Assembly: GCA_025024175.1 (NCBI GenBank)
Contig: QCXZ01000003.1
Location: forward strand, 18,992,392-19,056,391
Reading direction: 5' to 3'
Origin: Rhyzopertha dominica
Lineage: Eukaryota; Arthropoda; Insecta; Coleoptera; Bostrichidae
Length of the DNA: 64,000 nucleotides
Shown here: in pieces, positions 12,431 to 25,663 of the stretch
Layout: the number at the start of each line of letters is the position of its first letter
Numbering within the stretch: the stretch's first letter is position 1
Translations under genes and position numbers: made by a program
The notes under the pieces: generated by a model
Databases searched by the model: none
Seen by the model: the letters and a program-made list of their open reading frames with translations, nothing else
What the model was told of the DNA's origin: nothing

Positions 12431-15356
12431 AGACGTATTAAAGGAAGTAGGCGAAGCGGGTTGTTCTCAGCTAGTGTTAATAAACAAACTAAAATCTCAT
12501 TGTGTAAACTTTGACAGGGAACTTCAAGAGCTTCTATTGTTAAGAATTGTGGACAATTAATACCGTATACTTAGTCAACTTGCAATATGATAGATAATAT
12601 TGTTTATTTTTTGAAGGATTAAAAAGCTATAGTGATGTGGTAGGTAGGTTTGATTGTTGTGTTGACTGAGTTAACGAAATAAGTCAAGGCATTCTAGATA
12701 AGTTTTTAAGAANCTCTTATTAGAGGGTTGGTCCAGATGATACAAACTATCAGAGTAAAAATTGTAATAAATCAAGGTAAGTAAAAGATAGGTTATATTT
12801 GATGTTGAAGAAAATCTTCATATCAGCAAGAATTATGACATTAATCAGCCATCTGTTACTAGGATTGTGAATGTTAATAAAATTTACGCATGTGGTATCA
12901 AACTCGAACTGGCTGGCAACGCGGTAATTTTTGGGGTACTATAATTTTTACACAGAAAACATTAATCTACAACTAAATACTCATATTAACGCCTGTAACA
13001 AGTTAATACGAATATTTTAATGAATCAAGCAGACAAATTTAAACTGACAAAGATTCTGCTTTGGTTGAGAAAGAACTCCGACGTATAAATTAGCGCTCAA
13101 GTTGCGTCCATCATNGCTTTGAATTTTAAGGCTTTACTATTAAGCGCTTTTAACCTGAAGGATCAAACAAAAAAATCGTAACCATGAACTGGGGTTCGAT
13201 GTAGTGCAGCAGGAATTTTTTCGTGGATTTCTTCACACGGCGTCGGCGTACGATGGTTCGTTCGAAAGCTTCGATTAGTAGTAGACAGTTCAAAGCTTTT
13301 TGTCAATGGAAAAGAGACGTGATGTATAGAATTTGTCCGCGACGATTTAATATGTAAAATGTTATTGAACTGTAAATAAAATTGAAATTCCATATTTTTT
13401 TAAAATTCAAACCTGTTGGTATATAAAACTTGTCTGACCCGATCCTATTAGAAGAAATCTTAATGACTGATTCAGTTTTATTTGAGGATAGTTCTTCATT
13501 ATCGCAGCTTGCTTTTATTCCAAGCTGTCCACTATACAGATTTTGTTACTTTATCTCCTATTCGTTTTACTTCGAAAACAGTTTTAAATAAAAATGACCC
13601 TAAAACTAATCAAACACCTCATTTTAAGACTTAAGTTATTTATAAATTCTACTACCTTGTTTTATATGCAGTTAAACAAGCAAACACGATTACTGAAGTG
13701 TTATCTACTTAATTCATATGCAAAATGGTTTTCATGGCATATTTCTGATTTCTAAATAAGACAATAAATTATCCAATATAGCAATGCAACAGTTAATCAA
13801 TGTCAAAAACAACAATAATAAACGTGGTGGCACGAACAGATCGTAAACCATTAAATTGGTAATATGTTAGGGAACAGCACACGGCCGGCAGTACGGTTTA
13901 TTCCGTAGTTACTGCAGAATGCTTTTAAAGACGGCTTCATGTTTGCAGTTTTTCATACAATAGTTGACAAGGGAGACGCAAGCTATTAACACATATAAAA
14001 TAGAAGTAAACCTCGTTACTAAGAGAGATGTGCGAATAGAAGAAGCTTAACCTTCTACAGCTGTGAACATTGTGCAAAAATATAGAGGGCTGTGGGTGAT
14101 ATGGTGAGATAGAGTAGTGGGGTGCACATCCTTCATGCGGTGCAGTGCGGTTGCGTACCTGGATGTCGCTATTGCGTAATCCAACTTAGTCATACGGGAT
14201 TGGAGAAGTAGCCTGCCCTGTGAGATCTGCAATTTCTAGAAAATTCCCTTCGCCCTATTTGTTGATCGGGAAAGGGGAGAGCTAGTAGAGTGTACCACCT
14301 TGAGGGCATAACACTTGCGGCTGGCAATCGGTGAGAAGACCTAGCTGACGCCCCCGCACTGCGACCGCAAAAACATGTAAGTGACACAAAATGTGGTGTA
14401 AAGGTTTCGCACTGCAATTAGGGTGTAAGTGTTGGACAGGAAGAGCACATAGTTATATTAATAGAAAAGATAAACTGCAGTGAATCATAAATGGATCTTG
14501 CATGTTTCAAATCTCAAACGAATATATGCAGATTTCTTTCCACACTGTTAAAATCAATTTGAGACTAGAGCCCCTTCCGCAGATGTGAATAAGTCCAAAG
14601 AATACCAACCAACTTCATAATGATACTTTCTGTGTCCGATTATTGCCATACGGTTAGTTAATATAAAATGTACCTAATCTAGCGAAAACATTCTTTAGTG
14701 AAAAATAACGAATATCGATAAATTAACGCACAAAATAAGGGCTATTTGCAAAAAGTCGAAAAAATACTGAAACGGGTTATTTAAGATTGAAAAAGGGCTT
14801 TATTTTGAGACGATTGAAACCGAGCTCTTTACTATAACGAAGATATGACGTCACCAAATATGAACCATATGCATTTTTTGTGTATTCAAGCCTTTATTAT
14901 CCAAGTAAGTCAACCATTATGTAATTTGAAATAAAAACAGCCAAAATGGGAACAGTTGGAAAGTTATTTAATCCGTGACGTTCAAAAACATGAAATATTT
15001 GCAAAATTTACAATTTGAAAGAATTCAGATTCTACGTACAGATGCTGGAATCTATATATGACACGTTTTTTGTCTATTGAAACCAATCGCGGTTCTTTTG
15101 AATCGTTGATGTTTAACAAATGCTTAGTCCAGTCCACTTTAATTGGCAATAAATAATGAGGTATACAATATCGAAAGGAAAAATTCCATCCTAACAAAAT
15201 TTGATCGATTCATGAACTTCAGGAGAACGATTCTGACCGACGCTTACAATTTGGTAAAGTGCTGATGAGAAGATGTGTTGAGGTCCCGACTTTATAAGAA
15301 ATATTCTGTTTTCCGCTGATGTAACTTTTCATATAAACGACATAATCAAGTCATGG
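12431..15356. other. Intron DNA, nothing recognised
   Basis: No exon or element can be supported. A less AT-rich block at 14047-14440 has overlapping short ORFs on the minus strand with no recognisable domain; it may be an old repeat. Confidence 0.4.
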
Positions 15357-16407
15357 CAATGGGGTCCTTGCCCTCAATCAAAAATCGTAAGTATAACACA
15401 TGTCAAGCTTTGTCTAGACCCAATGGATAACGATGCCACCATTAAAAAAAATATTGCAACGATTTAGAGTATTATTATTGCCTTTAAAACTTTCCCTCGC
15501 AATTTGAAAATTCCTTGATACGTCATCGGCCCACACGGAGTGGGGAGTATGCTCGACAATGCATTTTACTACTCCACGTTTGAAGTGTTGCCAAGTGCAA
15601 TATAATGACCGAATAAATCAAATATGGAAACATAAAAGTAGAATCGATTTATTTAGACTATACGAGTCCATTATTAATGTGCTTTCTTTGCTGAAAAAAA
15701 TATTTTGTGTTGATTTTACCTATCAATGCAAGATTCAACAATTAACGTAGGTTGTTTAGCGACTGTGGTTCCACATAATAAAATTCCTGGTTCATGGATG
15801 AAGACGATAATTTATAACGTTCTACCATAATGTGTTGGTACCTAACTACTATTTATAATAATAATGATAACGAATTTCGTTTTACATTAATAGATTACTC
15901 TACCCCAAGAATTTTAACGGATTTTTCGGGATTCGATGCTGCAATCTAATTCCTATCTGTGCCAATGGCAACACTGTACGTTTGACATTTTGTTAAGAAC
16001 GGGCTGCTGGTAACGCCACGCCAGACGCTAACCGCTAACGCTTCATTGTTTATTTACGCTTTGTGTGGAGCTGTTTGTTGGTGTTGGTGAGGTTGCATTT
16101 TTGTTTGTATCTTCCACAAACGAAGTAAAATTACTCGTGTTTTAGAAATTACACACAAATCGGCAACATTGGCTCTGAAACTGACCGCAACGCTCTGACC
16201 GAGGCACTGCGACTGCTGGCAACATTACACAGTCCAACCAGCCATTTGGCGCCGGGGCCCGCTTACGTCACAGATTTGAATTTCAAACTTTGCTATTTTT
16301 TTAAGCCTTAACTGAGCGATTTGGAAAAAATAAAAAACACACGCCTATTATTTTTTTGCGTAGATTCATATTCTGCAATAAAAAAAATATGGGCAAGGAC
16401 CCCATTG
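15357..16407. mobile_element. 1.05-kb non-autonomous element with 17-bp terminal inverted repeats
   Basis: CAATGGGGTCCTTGCCC at 15357-15373 is exactly inverted at 16391-16407. The 3' third, including ATTCATATTCTGCAATAAAA next to the right end, recurs at 56020-56345. No transposase ORF lies inside. No clear target duplication was found, so the class is open. Confidence 0.6.
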
Positions 16408-19400
16408 TCGTTAAGGGACACGGGAAAATCCACACCGAGTTTTTTTTTTATTTATGAACTTCATATTTATGCACATGTGCAACAACTATTTTTCTAATTG
16501 TGCCTACTTTGATTGCTTTTCATACCAAATCACTTAATGGTTGAATTCCCTAAATAATAATAAAGGCTCGAATGACAAAAAAATTTATGTATGTATTAAA
16601 GAAACATTAGATGACGGATATCTTCATCATAATAACAGAACTACTGCTTCAATAATCTCAGAATAAACCTCTTCTTAAATTCCGAGTCACCTTGTTTCAA
16701 ATAGCTCTTATGTTGAATTTCACGCGCTACTTTGCCGACAGCGTATATATTTCGACTGAATGNTTTATAATACTNCATAAAATGTGTAGTCTTACTGGCA
16801 TTGTTGCAGGGTGATGCAGAGATGAATATTTTTGAAATGGCTAGTGATCAATCCAATGATGTGTAATAAAAAATGTCGTACATGTATTATTTAGCTTGTG
16901 CGATTATATATAACATGTTCTTTGCAATTGCAGTCATGGAGCCGTAGACGTTATGGTACCGACTTCTTTCCTACGACAGTCTCGTGTAGAATCACGAGCC
17001 AGCTTCGTTTGCAGATTTTCTAGTATATTTTTGCCTNATTGGCCCCCTTAATTTGTCTACAGATTATTTTTTTTTGAAGGGACACGTACATATAGGAATA
17101 TGAAGCCCCTTACATTGGACAACTGAAGCCACGCTAATTGCGACTAATTTCACCCTGTTTGACAGAGCTGTGTTAGAAAGAGCGAAGAAGACCAAGTTTA
17201 AAGAGTGCGCTACAAATTTCTAATAAATCTAATAAATTGCAATGTGCCTTCGATTTCATGAACACTTACTTTATCTCCGCTAGTTGTAAATTGTCCCTTG
17301 TGACATCAAATTAATGTAAAGAAAGCTCAATAAGCTCGGCTATTTTGTCGGGTTTACCTCCAATGACCTGCATTAACGCTATGAAAACATACTGTTTTCA
17401 TAAAGATACATTTAACTGACGATGGAAACATCCAACGATTAACTTTACCAACTTCTGTCTTCGCTAACAGGTTACTTGTGCATTCTTCCCATCGTTTTTT
17501 TTTGTCGGAGAGCAACGGTATTACGATGCACTGCAAATTTGTTTACATTTCCCCAACACCAAAAACAGGAAAATGCGTTGTATTTGTTTTAATAATTTTT
17601 AAGCATTTTAAACAGATACATATACAGTGTAATGATGTATTTAATCATAAATATAATATAATCCACGTTAAGACAACATTCAGAAATAAAAATTCTATAC
17701 AATTATTTGGACACTTACACTGTATCCTGACAGCATTGAAAATACTTTGCTAAACTTTTTTATAAACAAAATTTTAATAAGTAATTACGATTCTTTGTCA
17801 TAAAATAAAGATGCAGTAAATTTATAGTTATGTTGGAACTGGACGGTTTTTCTGAGGAATTTGTGCTTAAAGCAGGAAAAAATAGTGCATATGAGTGCTC
17901 CCCATGTACGTATTTACATTATATATTATGAAGTGACGGTATTAATATGATCAAGTGTAATTCTTGTGTTATATGGGTTGTGTCCAAAACGTTTCATGCT
18001 TTTCAGTACTTATCAAGATATACACCATATATAAAGAGCAAAACTTTTGTTTGTTATAAAGACGTTGCGTAACCGGTGGTTTATTTATTTTTTTTGACCA
18101 ACGGTGGTACAGAATGCCGATTGTTATAGTGTTGTTTCCTATTTTTGTTAGATTTTCAATTATTTTATGATAGTTGCAAATCGGGAACTGTCTTTAAGAT
18201 AGGAGGTCCGAAGCTGGTAAAATGATAGTAAAGCAGAGTAATATTGTTAATTTGCACTCTGAGCGGTTTCGTTTATCTGTGCATATATTTGATAAAAGAA
18301 ACTTCCTTACAAGTTTTTTTTCAAGGAAAGTCAAATTTTAAATTCTGCCAAAACTCCTTTACTTATCTGTCAAGATATCGAAACCAACATGATTGTATTG
18401 AAGATCTAGGTTATAATTTGTGAAAAAGCATGCGTGTTTAAATCTCTACGACTTATAGTATCTGGGGAGTTACGTATTTCAGTAAAGCTCAGCTGAGTAC
18501 TGCTCGGATGAAGTAAATAAAATTCCAAAGCCTACGGATCTCAAAAGAATATTCATCGAGTGTTTTAACCATAGTTTAAAGGAATTACAATATATACATT
18601 TTTAGTTGAGGAAGTAGCACAATGAACTAGAGCCATCGCTAGTATTAGTTCGCAGTTCGCAAAAACGTGATACTAAAATATGAAGAAGCGTAAAAAGTCT
18701 TTTGCTTGTGTTATACTTTGGTACATAATGATAGAATAAATGGGCTTATCTTCAAGGTGTAACTATTGCATTTCCCGAAATTATAATAATATAAATGCAA
18801 AATAATGTCGCAAAAACGGCAACACATATAATAATAACTCATTATACATATCTATGTGAGATTCTACCAGTTTTGTAACTAGTATGGAAGAAAATAATGT
18901 ATTGTGGACAATAGTACGCTAGAAATTTAGCCAGTTCACCTAATATCTTCATGAATTTACTGAATAATTTTTTCTTTCACTGCAGCATTTACGATTTTAT
19001 CAGTATTCAAGTGAATTAAAAAAAAACAACTATTGAGGAATCACCAGGAAGGTTTCAACTCGTTTAAAACGGAAACTGGACAAGTATGAAAAGGGACCTT
19101 GCAAAATATAAAAATGACCTTAATATTGTAACAAGTGGTAGTTTAGATTCTAGTAATTTTATACCTCTTGTAATGACAAAATAATGTGTTCGGTAGAGAT
19201 ACAAATTGATCTATGGTTTTTATAAATGCAACAATATAGTATATAGAAATTGAAATCGAACAATTCATATAAAAATTATGGATATCTTATTCTGAAAACA
19301 ATTCTCCAGGTTTTTTCTTCTGAGTTTACAGTTTAAAAGCAGGTCTTTTTCAACGATATTATCTGAATTTTATCAAAAATCTTTTAGCTTAAGGTGTTCA

Positions 19401-19783
19401 AGAGTAAGAAAGCGGGTGGAGGAGGGGCAAAGAAGTGCAGGAAAATAATTTTAGATTCAAACATCCATAACTCTGAGATGGATTGTCCGATTACAATTTC
19501 TTAAATGCGAGCTTTCTAACCGGGTGGGCGAGAGTTTAAGCGCGTACAGTATGTGTGACAAGCTTGTTATAATTTGCATATAAAGGCAATTTTGGAATTC
19601 AACACAAATCTATGGATCTGCTACAAATTTCTGTGTGACTAGTTTCGGGTAAAGAACATTCTTCATTCTCAAACCGTCAACCATTAAAATGGAAGCAAAT
19701 GCTAAAAGGTAGTTACCAGTCAAATACGCTATGACCTTGATAAATTCATCTAAACGTCCTCATGGACGACGACAAATTGATCT
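16408..19783. other. Intron DNA, nothing recognised
   Basis: AT-rich sequence with short ORFs only (such as 17354-17753 on both strands) that have no family likeness and no splice context. No element ends were recognised. Confidence 0.4.
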
Positions 19784-19784
19784 T

Positions 19785-21165
19785 AAATTGACGTTTCGCC
19801 CGCACTTGTAAGGGGGCATCATCAGGACAGGAATAAGGAGTACGTAATATGGTACAAACCTAACGCGAGAAACATGTCCGAACTGAACCAAATCCCATGG
19901 AGGAAAGAGAACGAAAAACAATAGATACCGTTGCACCTGACGTTACGAGAAGGGTGGGGATGCTTGGATGGCAGAGGAGGAAGATTGTGAAAATGGGGAT
20001 AGCCGTCAGTGATTGGGTACCAGATAGTAGAGAGATGATAAGATCTTCATGGTTTAGATTATTGGTGTGTTTGGAAATTTCCATGGCTTCTCGGAGTTTT
20101 CGGCTTGTGAAAAAATGACTTTCGCTAGTTGACACTTAATCAAACAAAATATTGTGACCGATTTCATGCTGATGTTCGGCTACTGCTGAATGGGTGAAGA
20201 AACCTGAATTTATGCAGCGTTTATAATTAAGCCTGTCTTTAATGGATCTACCTGTTTCGTCGATGTATACGGCACCGCACGAACAAGGGATGCTATATAA
20301 ACCTCTAGAAGATAGAGGATTTATTTTGTCCTTCGGAGATCTAAGAATCTAACATTTTTTCGAAGGGGGCTGGAGAATAGTACGGATGAGTTCTTTTTTA
20401 AGAATTTTGCTAATTCTGTCAGTGGCACTTTGAATATTGGGATATAAAGCAGTCGATCTATAACTTACGGGTTCGAAAGTTAGTTTGGATTTGTTGTTGG
20501 CCATACTGATACCTAAGTATTGAAATTCATTTCGAAGTTTGTCCGGTTCCGAAATTGATATAGCACTGTTAACAAGAGAATTTAGGACATTGTGAGATAC
20601 GGTGACGAGAAGCGCACGCAAGTACCGATCTGTGTGAATGACTGTTGCATAGACAGAGTGGCCCAAACGACCATCCGATAGACGAGTGACAAGGACAACA
20701 AGAAATGAGAGAATTATTGCTTTGGTATTTCGTTGTGAATTTTATATTAGAATGTTGGGAATTAAGGTGATCTAAGGAGGTTGTTAGAGTATTGGATCCG
20801 TGAGGCCATATAATGAGAGTGTCGACATAACGAAGTCAGATTTTAGGTTTCAGGTCTGATGACTAAAGCTATTTGTTCAAAGGCTTCCACGAATATGTTT
20901 GCCACTACTGCTGACAATGCTGAACCCATAGGTGTACCAGAAATTCGTCGGTAGAATTGACCATGAAATGTGAAATACGTTGAAGTGAGACATTTTTCTA
21001 CCAAGTATGCGAATATATCAGGCTGATTGTCCCTGGATAATAATTGACGGATGATTGTCACGGATTCTGCAATTAGAACTTTTGTAAACAAGGGCGTGAA
21101 GTCGAAACTGGCAAGAATGTCCGCTGGTCGAGGGTGAGTTCCGATAGAATATTTATGATCTTTAT
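19785..21165 (-). pseudogene. Penelope-like retroelement, 5'-truncated (RT and GIY-YIG remnants)
   Basis: Reading the minus strand from 21165 down: RT palm residues ASFDFTPLFTKV, then FHGQFYRRISGTPMGSALSA (20843-21091), a frameshifted RT remainder, YLGISMANNKSKLTFEPVSY (about 20349-20666), and a GIY-YIG-type block CSCGAVYIDETGRSIKDRL ending at a stop near 20136. RT followed by a C-terminal GIY-YIG nuclease defines Penelope-like elements. Stops and frameshifts make it dead. The 5' half of RT is missing, as expected from incomplete reverse transcription. It sits in the last fw intron in the same orientation as the host gene. A hammerhead core lies at its 3' end. Confidence 0.85.
19790..19831 (-). 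ncRNA. Hammerhead ribozyme core at the PLE 3' terminus (stem I missing)
   Basis: On the minus strand CTGATGA (19825-19819) is followed by a GCCC/GGGC stem II, GAAA (19797-19794), palindromic stem III ACGT (19794-19791) and C17 (19790). The 5' strand of stem I (CCTGTC) has no partner after C17. The element therefore seems to stop at or near the cleavage site, and this copy probably cannot cleave. Confidence 0.65.
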
Positions 21166-21440
21166 GATTTTAAATTGTACTGATATACAGTTGAAGATGC
21201 TTTTTTCAAAATTTTAATAAAAAAACAGTAATGCATATTTACTTCTTCAAATAGGTACTCTTACGTTCTTTAATATTAATAGGGACTTGTGCCAGTGGAC
21301 TACTGTAAAAGCAGTAATAAACAGAGAACTACTTAAAAGCTACCTAACTCTTTCGGGATCCACCCATTTATTCAATTATTTTGTTCCAATTTATATATAT
21401 AGCTAGTCACTTTCCATGCAATCACAACAAAATTACTTAC

Positions 21441-21876
21441 CTTCTAACTAATATTATAATTGTAGTAATTATGGCAGCAAGGAATACAAATCCTCCAAAT
21501 GCACCTAAAGCTATGATGGCTCCCATATTGAGCCTGGCTCCAAATGCTTCTCTTCGTTCTCCGTCTATTGACAGAGGAACGTTAACGTTGGGAGTTTCTC
21601 CATGCTGAACACTTGCGCTGCCAGAAATCTCATTATCTTGGGGATGCTCTGCGATTATAACGTGAGGTACAACTGAAGAAGACTGAGGTACTGTGGTGTC
21701 AGTCGTAACAGATTTTGTTGAACTGCCTCTGCTGCTTGTTCTTCTTGTGGATATACGAACAATATCGTCTGCAATGACTGTAGTGGGAGCGGGCCTCGTG
21801 GGTCTTGTACGAATACGTGAAATACCAGGTCTCGTCGAAGGCACTGTAGTGAATGGTGTTGATGAAGCTGGCATTT
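21441..21876 (-). CDS. fw: Furrowed, stalk and transmembrane exon
   Basis: The minus-strand acceptor CGTATTTCAG ends at 21877 and the donor AG|GTAAGT follows 21441. Two bases (AA) complete the Glu codon begun by the last sushi exon, and two bases (AG) are carried to the tail exon. The 145 residues start MPASSTPFTTVPSTRPGISR and form a Thr/Ser/Pro/Arg-rich stalk of about 115 residues, probably O-glycosylated outside the cell. One hydrophobic helix (GAIIALGAFGGFVFLAAIIT...) ends in the stop-transfer LVRR. This fixes a type I membrane topology with the lectin domains outside. Short ORFs in other frames here are shadows. Confidence 0.9.
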
Positions 21877-21931
21877 CTGAAATACGAATTTTGGATTATC
21901 CATCCGTTCATTAAGGTGATTTATTACGTAC

Positions 21932-22111
21932 CCAAGCAAGTTGGCGGTACCGCATCGTATTGACCATTAGCTAAGCATGTTATTAAGGATGGACCAATAA
22001 GTTTATACCCAGGTTTGCAACTGTAATGAATTGTTGATCCAAATATCGTATCGTTGCTGTTTGTTTCCAGATATCCATTAGCAATCTCAACTGGAGGTGC
22101 ACATTGTACAG
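21932..22111 (-). CDS. fw: Furrowed, sushi/CCP domain 3
   Basis: A 180-base symmetric phase 1-1 exon lies between TTTTTGTTGCAG (ending 22112) and G|GTACGT (after 21932). It encodes one complement control (sushi) module of 60 residues with four Cys in the usual order: VQC, HYSC, ITC, PTC. It also has the motifs NGY and KPGYKLIG. The usual Trp before the last Cys is replaced (NGQYDAVPPTC). Sushi domains serve as stiff spacers and protein-binding units in selectin-like receptors. Confidence 0.9.
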
Positions 22112-22347
22112 CTGCAACAAAAATATAATGTATTAAAACAAGTAAAATTTTATTATGCGTTGTAGCCCAATGGAGAATTGGGTGTTTTCACATTTTTTAA
22201 TGACCATCCATAGTTCGCGCCAAATTTAAATGTATTGGAAGCACTTGCCGTGTGTGAAGAAGGTACAGTCAGTCAAAATTTGGCACCGAAACAAAACATT
22301 GTGATGAAATGTGCCTGCAAAATTAACTGAATTCCGATGGTCTTCTA

Positions 22348-23616
22348 TGGTTGATGCAAGAATAATCTCGTTTTTTACGTTTATCTTTAAATGACCATAA
22401 CTTTTTGTATAACTAAGTTTATTAATCGAAATAAGAAGCAGTAGAATTAACATACTTTTTCCAACGCGATACAAGTTTATTAATGCCATTAGCGTAGAAA
22501 TCCGAGCTTCTGGAGGCGATGAAGTCAGCGAAGACCGATTCGGCATCGTCTCGGTTTTTAAAGCATTTCTCGCACAGGAAATTGTCGAGGTGCTTGAAAA
22601 AGTGGTAGTCGGTAGGCGAGAGGTCCGGCGAGTATGGGGGATGAGGCAATCTCGTAGCCCAATTCGTTCAGTTCCTGGAGGGTCGGTTGTGCGACGTGTG
22701 GCCGGGCGTTGTCGTGTCCCTTCATACTGACAAATCTCGGGCACATACGTCGTAGCTTTTGGTGCATTTCGTCGATTTATTGGCATTACTTCTCCCCCAT
22801 AATCGTTTCGCCCGGATTCAGGAAGCTGTGATGGATGAGACCGGCTGCAGACCACCAAACAGTCACCATAACCTTCTTTTGGTGGAGTTTTGGCTTCGGG
22901 AAGTATTGAGGAGCGTCATCGCGGTCCAACCACTGGGTCAAACGCCGCCGGTTGGTTGTCGTAGAGGATCTACTTGTCATCACACGTCACAATCTGATCG
23001 AGAAACGGGGCGTTTTTTTGCGCAGAAGGAGCGCAGGAGACACCTCAAAACGACGATTTTTTTGATTATCGTTCAATTCATGCGGCATCCATTTATCGAG
23101 CTTTTTTGACTTCCCTATTTGCTTTAAATGGTGGACGACTGTTGATTGGTCGATGAACAGTTTTTCAGCAACTTTTCGTGTGGTTTTGCGAGGATCGGCT
23201 TCGATTAAGGTTCTCAATTGTTCGTTATCAATTGCAGCCGGCCGGCCGCGACCGTCTTCATCTTCAAGACCCTCATCACCGCCGCGAAAATTCTTAAACC
23301 ACCATTGCGCCATACGTTCGTTAGTGGTTCCTGGGCCAAACGAATCATTGATATCACGAGCTGTCTTGGCAGCTTTGCGGCCTAGTTTGAAATGGAGTAA
23401 GAAAACCGTGCGAATTTGCCTCTTGTCTATATTATATTTGAAGTCCTGTGAAAGGTGACTGATTTATTTTAAAACAATACCAATACGACGACTAGATAGA
23501 GCGAAAAACGCGCTTTAAAATGACATATAGAATGACAATATTTAATAATAAATTCATTCAGAAATCATACATAAAATTAACATACGTCAAAAACGAGATT
23601 ATTTTTGCATCAACCA
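22348..23616 (-). mobile_element. mariner element (cecropia-type) in a furrowed intron
   Basis: About 1.27 kb is bounded by near-perfect inverted repeats (22348-22380 and 23585-23616, TGGTTGATGCAA...TTGCATCAACCA) beside TA dinucleotides (22346 and 23618), the mariner target. The minus strand carries a mariner transposase reading frame from near 23455 to 22427. The element lies between sushi exons 2 and 3 of fw. Confidence 0.88.
22427..23455 (-). pseudogene. mariner transposase (DD34D), inactivated
   Basis: The N-terminal helix-turn-helix part is in one frame (23455-22990: MAQWWFKNFRGGDEGLEDED and VAEKLFIDQSTVVHHLKQIG). The catalytic part follows in other frames: TCDDK then a TAG in place of Trp at the first Asp block, VTVWWSAAGLIHHSFLNPGE, HDNARPHVAQPTLQELNELG (second Asp) and YSPDLSPTDYHFFKHL (third Asp). 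At least one stop and several frameshifts break it. Its wording is closest to the cecropia/SETMAR-like mariner group. It cannot supply active transposase. Confidence 0.88.
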
Positions 23617-24009
23617 ATACAATCCCTTCGTTCCCCATTTTGACCGTCTTAAGGAAGAGGAATGCGGAGGACAACTGAATCGGGGTAAGTCATTGCCAAG
23701 TGAGGAAAGCAGCCACTACAGGAAATAACAGAATGTAATTTATGGCATGCATCCAGTGATGTAGCAATTTTTACTAGCTAGATAGCCTAAATAATACACA
23801 CTAGCGTCCATCTTTTTCCTCATGTTAAATAATTAGTAAGCGAAAACATTGTTAATGAATTTTAAAGGACAATCATTTCCATGCTTATATCATATTGAGC
23901 TTCATGAGAACTCTTGAAGGGGATTTGAAGTTATCTTTCATAAACATGGATTAGTAAACAGCCATAATTTCCATTATTACTTTGATTACAACCCAATAGT
24001 TTTTAGACA
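23617..24009. other. Intron DNA between two transposon remnants
   Basis: No gene or exon is seen. The segment lies between the mariner right end and the decayed transposase that follows. Confidence 0.4.
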
Positions 24010-24410
24010 AATTCATCGATAATTGGCGTACAGAACATTTTTTAATGGACCTGCTTATCTCGATTCTTGCAAAATGATTACTATTTTTTGTTAAAATGTG
24101 CCAATAAATGTCAAGAACGCAATGTGGCTGCAACACGATGAAGCACCAGCACATTACTCAAGACACATCAAGGACCACCTGAACAAATATTTACCAAACC
24201 CGTAGATTGCAAGAAGACGACCTCTCCCCCAATATAATTAAATTAAATTTTTTTTGTGGGTCTAAGTTAAGGAAATTGTTTGTCAGGAACCTCCAACCAA
24301 ATCATAATGGGTGCAGCAAAAATATAGAATCGCATTTTGCAGCATTACATTATCTATTAAAAAGAGTAGCAGGATCACCTCTTACTTGTCTTCGTTTGTG
24401 TCTTTAAGAG
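24010..24410 (+). pseudogene. Decayed DDE transposase fragment (IS630/Tc1-mariner superfamily)
   Basis: Plus-strand remnants in drifting frames: FFNGPAYLD near 24035, NVKNAMWLQHDEAPAHYSR (second catalytic Asp block, 24110-24165), HIKDHLNKYLPNP, then FFLWV..VKEIV. The same family occurs at 38770-39590 and 54820-55170. It has stop codons and no visible ends, and is inserted antisense to fw in the intron between sushi exons 2 and 3. Confidence 0.65.
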
Positions 24411-24732
24411 GAAAGAAGACATATCGATCATGTTTTATTAGATAGTTAATTTTAGAAATAACAACTTAGGTTATTATTAAAACATAAATTATTACAACAA
24501 ATTTTATGTTAATAATTGCTTTTTAAAACGTCTTAATTTTAGTTTATATGTAGAACCTTCTGCAGTGCTAAAGGGGATAAGGGATATTTACTTAAAAAGC
24601 GCAGCTTTTTAAACTCAAACGAGCTACCAGATTCATTAAATGAAGGTACAAAATGTAAAAATATATGTTAATAAAACTTAGCTTTACCTTCTACATAAAT
24701 CTGGTAAATTATTGTCTAATTAGCATACATAC

Positions 24733-24912
24733 CTTCACAACGTGGTGGAGGACCATTCCACCTTTCATCAATATCGCAAGCAAGTTGTGCTCTACCAATC
24801 ATCTCATATCCTTCGAAGCAAGAATATATTACTCTGCTCAAGTATCCTACGCTGTCATTTACTAGGCTATACTCGCCATTAGGGATGTCTGCGGGATAAC
24901 CGCATTGAATAC
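24733..24912 (-). CDS. fw: Furrowed, sushi/CCP domain 2
   Basis: A 180-base phase 1-1 exon has acceptor TACTTTTTAG (ending 24913) and donor G|GTATGT (after 24733). It encodes RIQCGYPADIPNGEYSL..., then YSCFEGYEMIGRAQLACDID and ERWNGPPPRCE. All four sushi Cys, the NG turn, the GY motif and the Trp before the last Cys are present, so this is the most canonical of the three modules. Its symmetric phase means it could be skipped or duplicated without a frameshift. Confidence 0.92.
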
Positions 24913-25663
24913 CTAAAAAGTAATAAATTTTAAAATTTACTTAATCTACTTCAAAGCACTTTCATACAAGGTTTATGGCAATTTTTCATTTCATAAAAAT
25001 AACTAAGCTCGTTAACTTAATGATCTACCATTATTACAAGCGTGAGTTGCTTTTATACTTAGTAAAATAGTTTTGATATCCAAATAAAATAGAAATCACA
25101 ATATCTAAAAGTATTAGAGATAGACCCACTGAGTAAGATCGAAAGGTCGTCAAAATTTGCTTGTAACGGTGTTAAAATAAATATACCTTTTTATTTGAAA
25201 AAATGTCTGTATTCAATGACATATAACGATTTTTTATTCACATTTTGGGCTGGATTAATAAAGTGTTTTGTGTTTAAGAGATGAGCAAAAAACCCATCTC
25301 TGTTATTTTTAGTTTTGGTTATTAATAAATGCTCGTTTACGAGTTATGGGTGTAATATACAAGGTATTTCATTAAAGAAACTAAATTGAATAGCTCCCAA
25401 AGAAAATGGCGCACTACGTATACATGAAAATTTTATGGTTAGGATGAACTGAAATACTTTTATAAGAAATCTTGTTATTTAAACCGAATATTAAGGAGAC
25501 TGTTGATTTTTAGGTGGGACAATCTATAAATTTCTATAAGCGTTTTAGCCAGATACGACCGAAATAATACAAATGTTCGTAAGTGCTTCCTCTTAAGATG
25601 AGTTTTTAGCTTTCACTATTTTATTACAAGGATGATAGACGGCGCTCATATTTAGGCAAAAAT
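24913..25663. other. Intron DNA, nothing recognised
   Basis: AT-rich sequence of the 5.8-kb intron between sushi exons 1 and 2. No further sushi-type exon was seen here by eye. Confidence 0.4.

Noticed and set aside
14047..14417. Overlapping ORFs in a GC-richer patch
   Set aside because: No domain, no splice sites of the right phase; probably an old repeat.
21655..21939. ORFs in other frames over the fw stalk exon
   Set aside because: They are shadows of the Ser/Thr/Pro-rich frame, which alone has matching splice phases and a transmembrane helix.
22226..22858. 210-codon minus-strand ORF
   Set aside because: It is an out-of-frame reading through the mariner catalytic region; the catalytic blocks lie in other frames.
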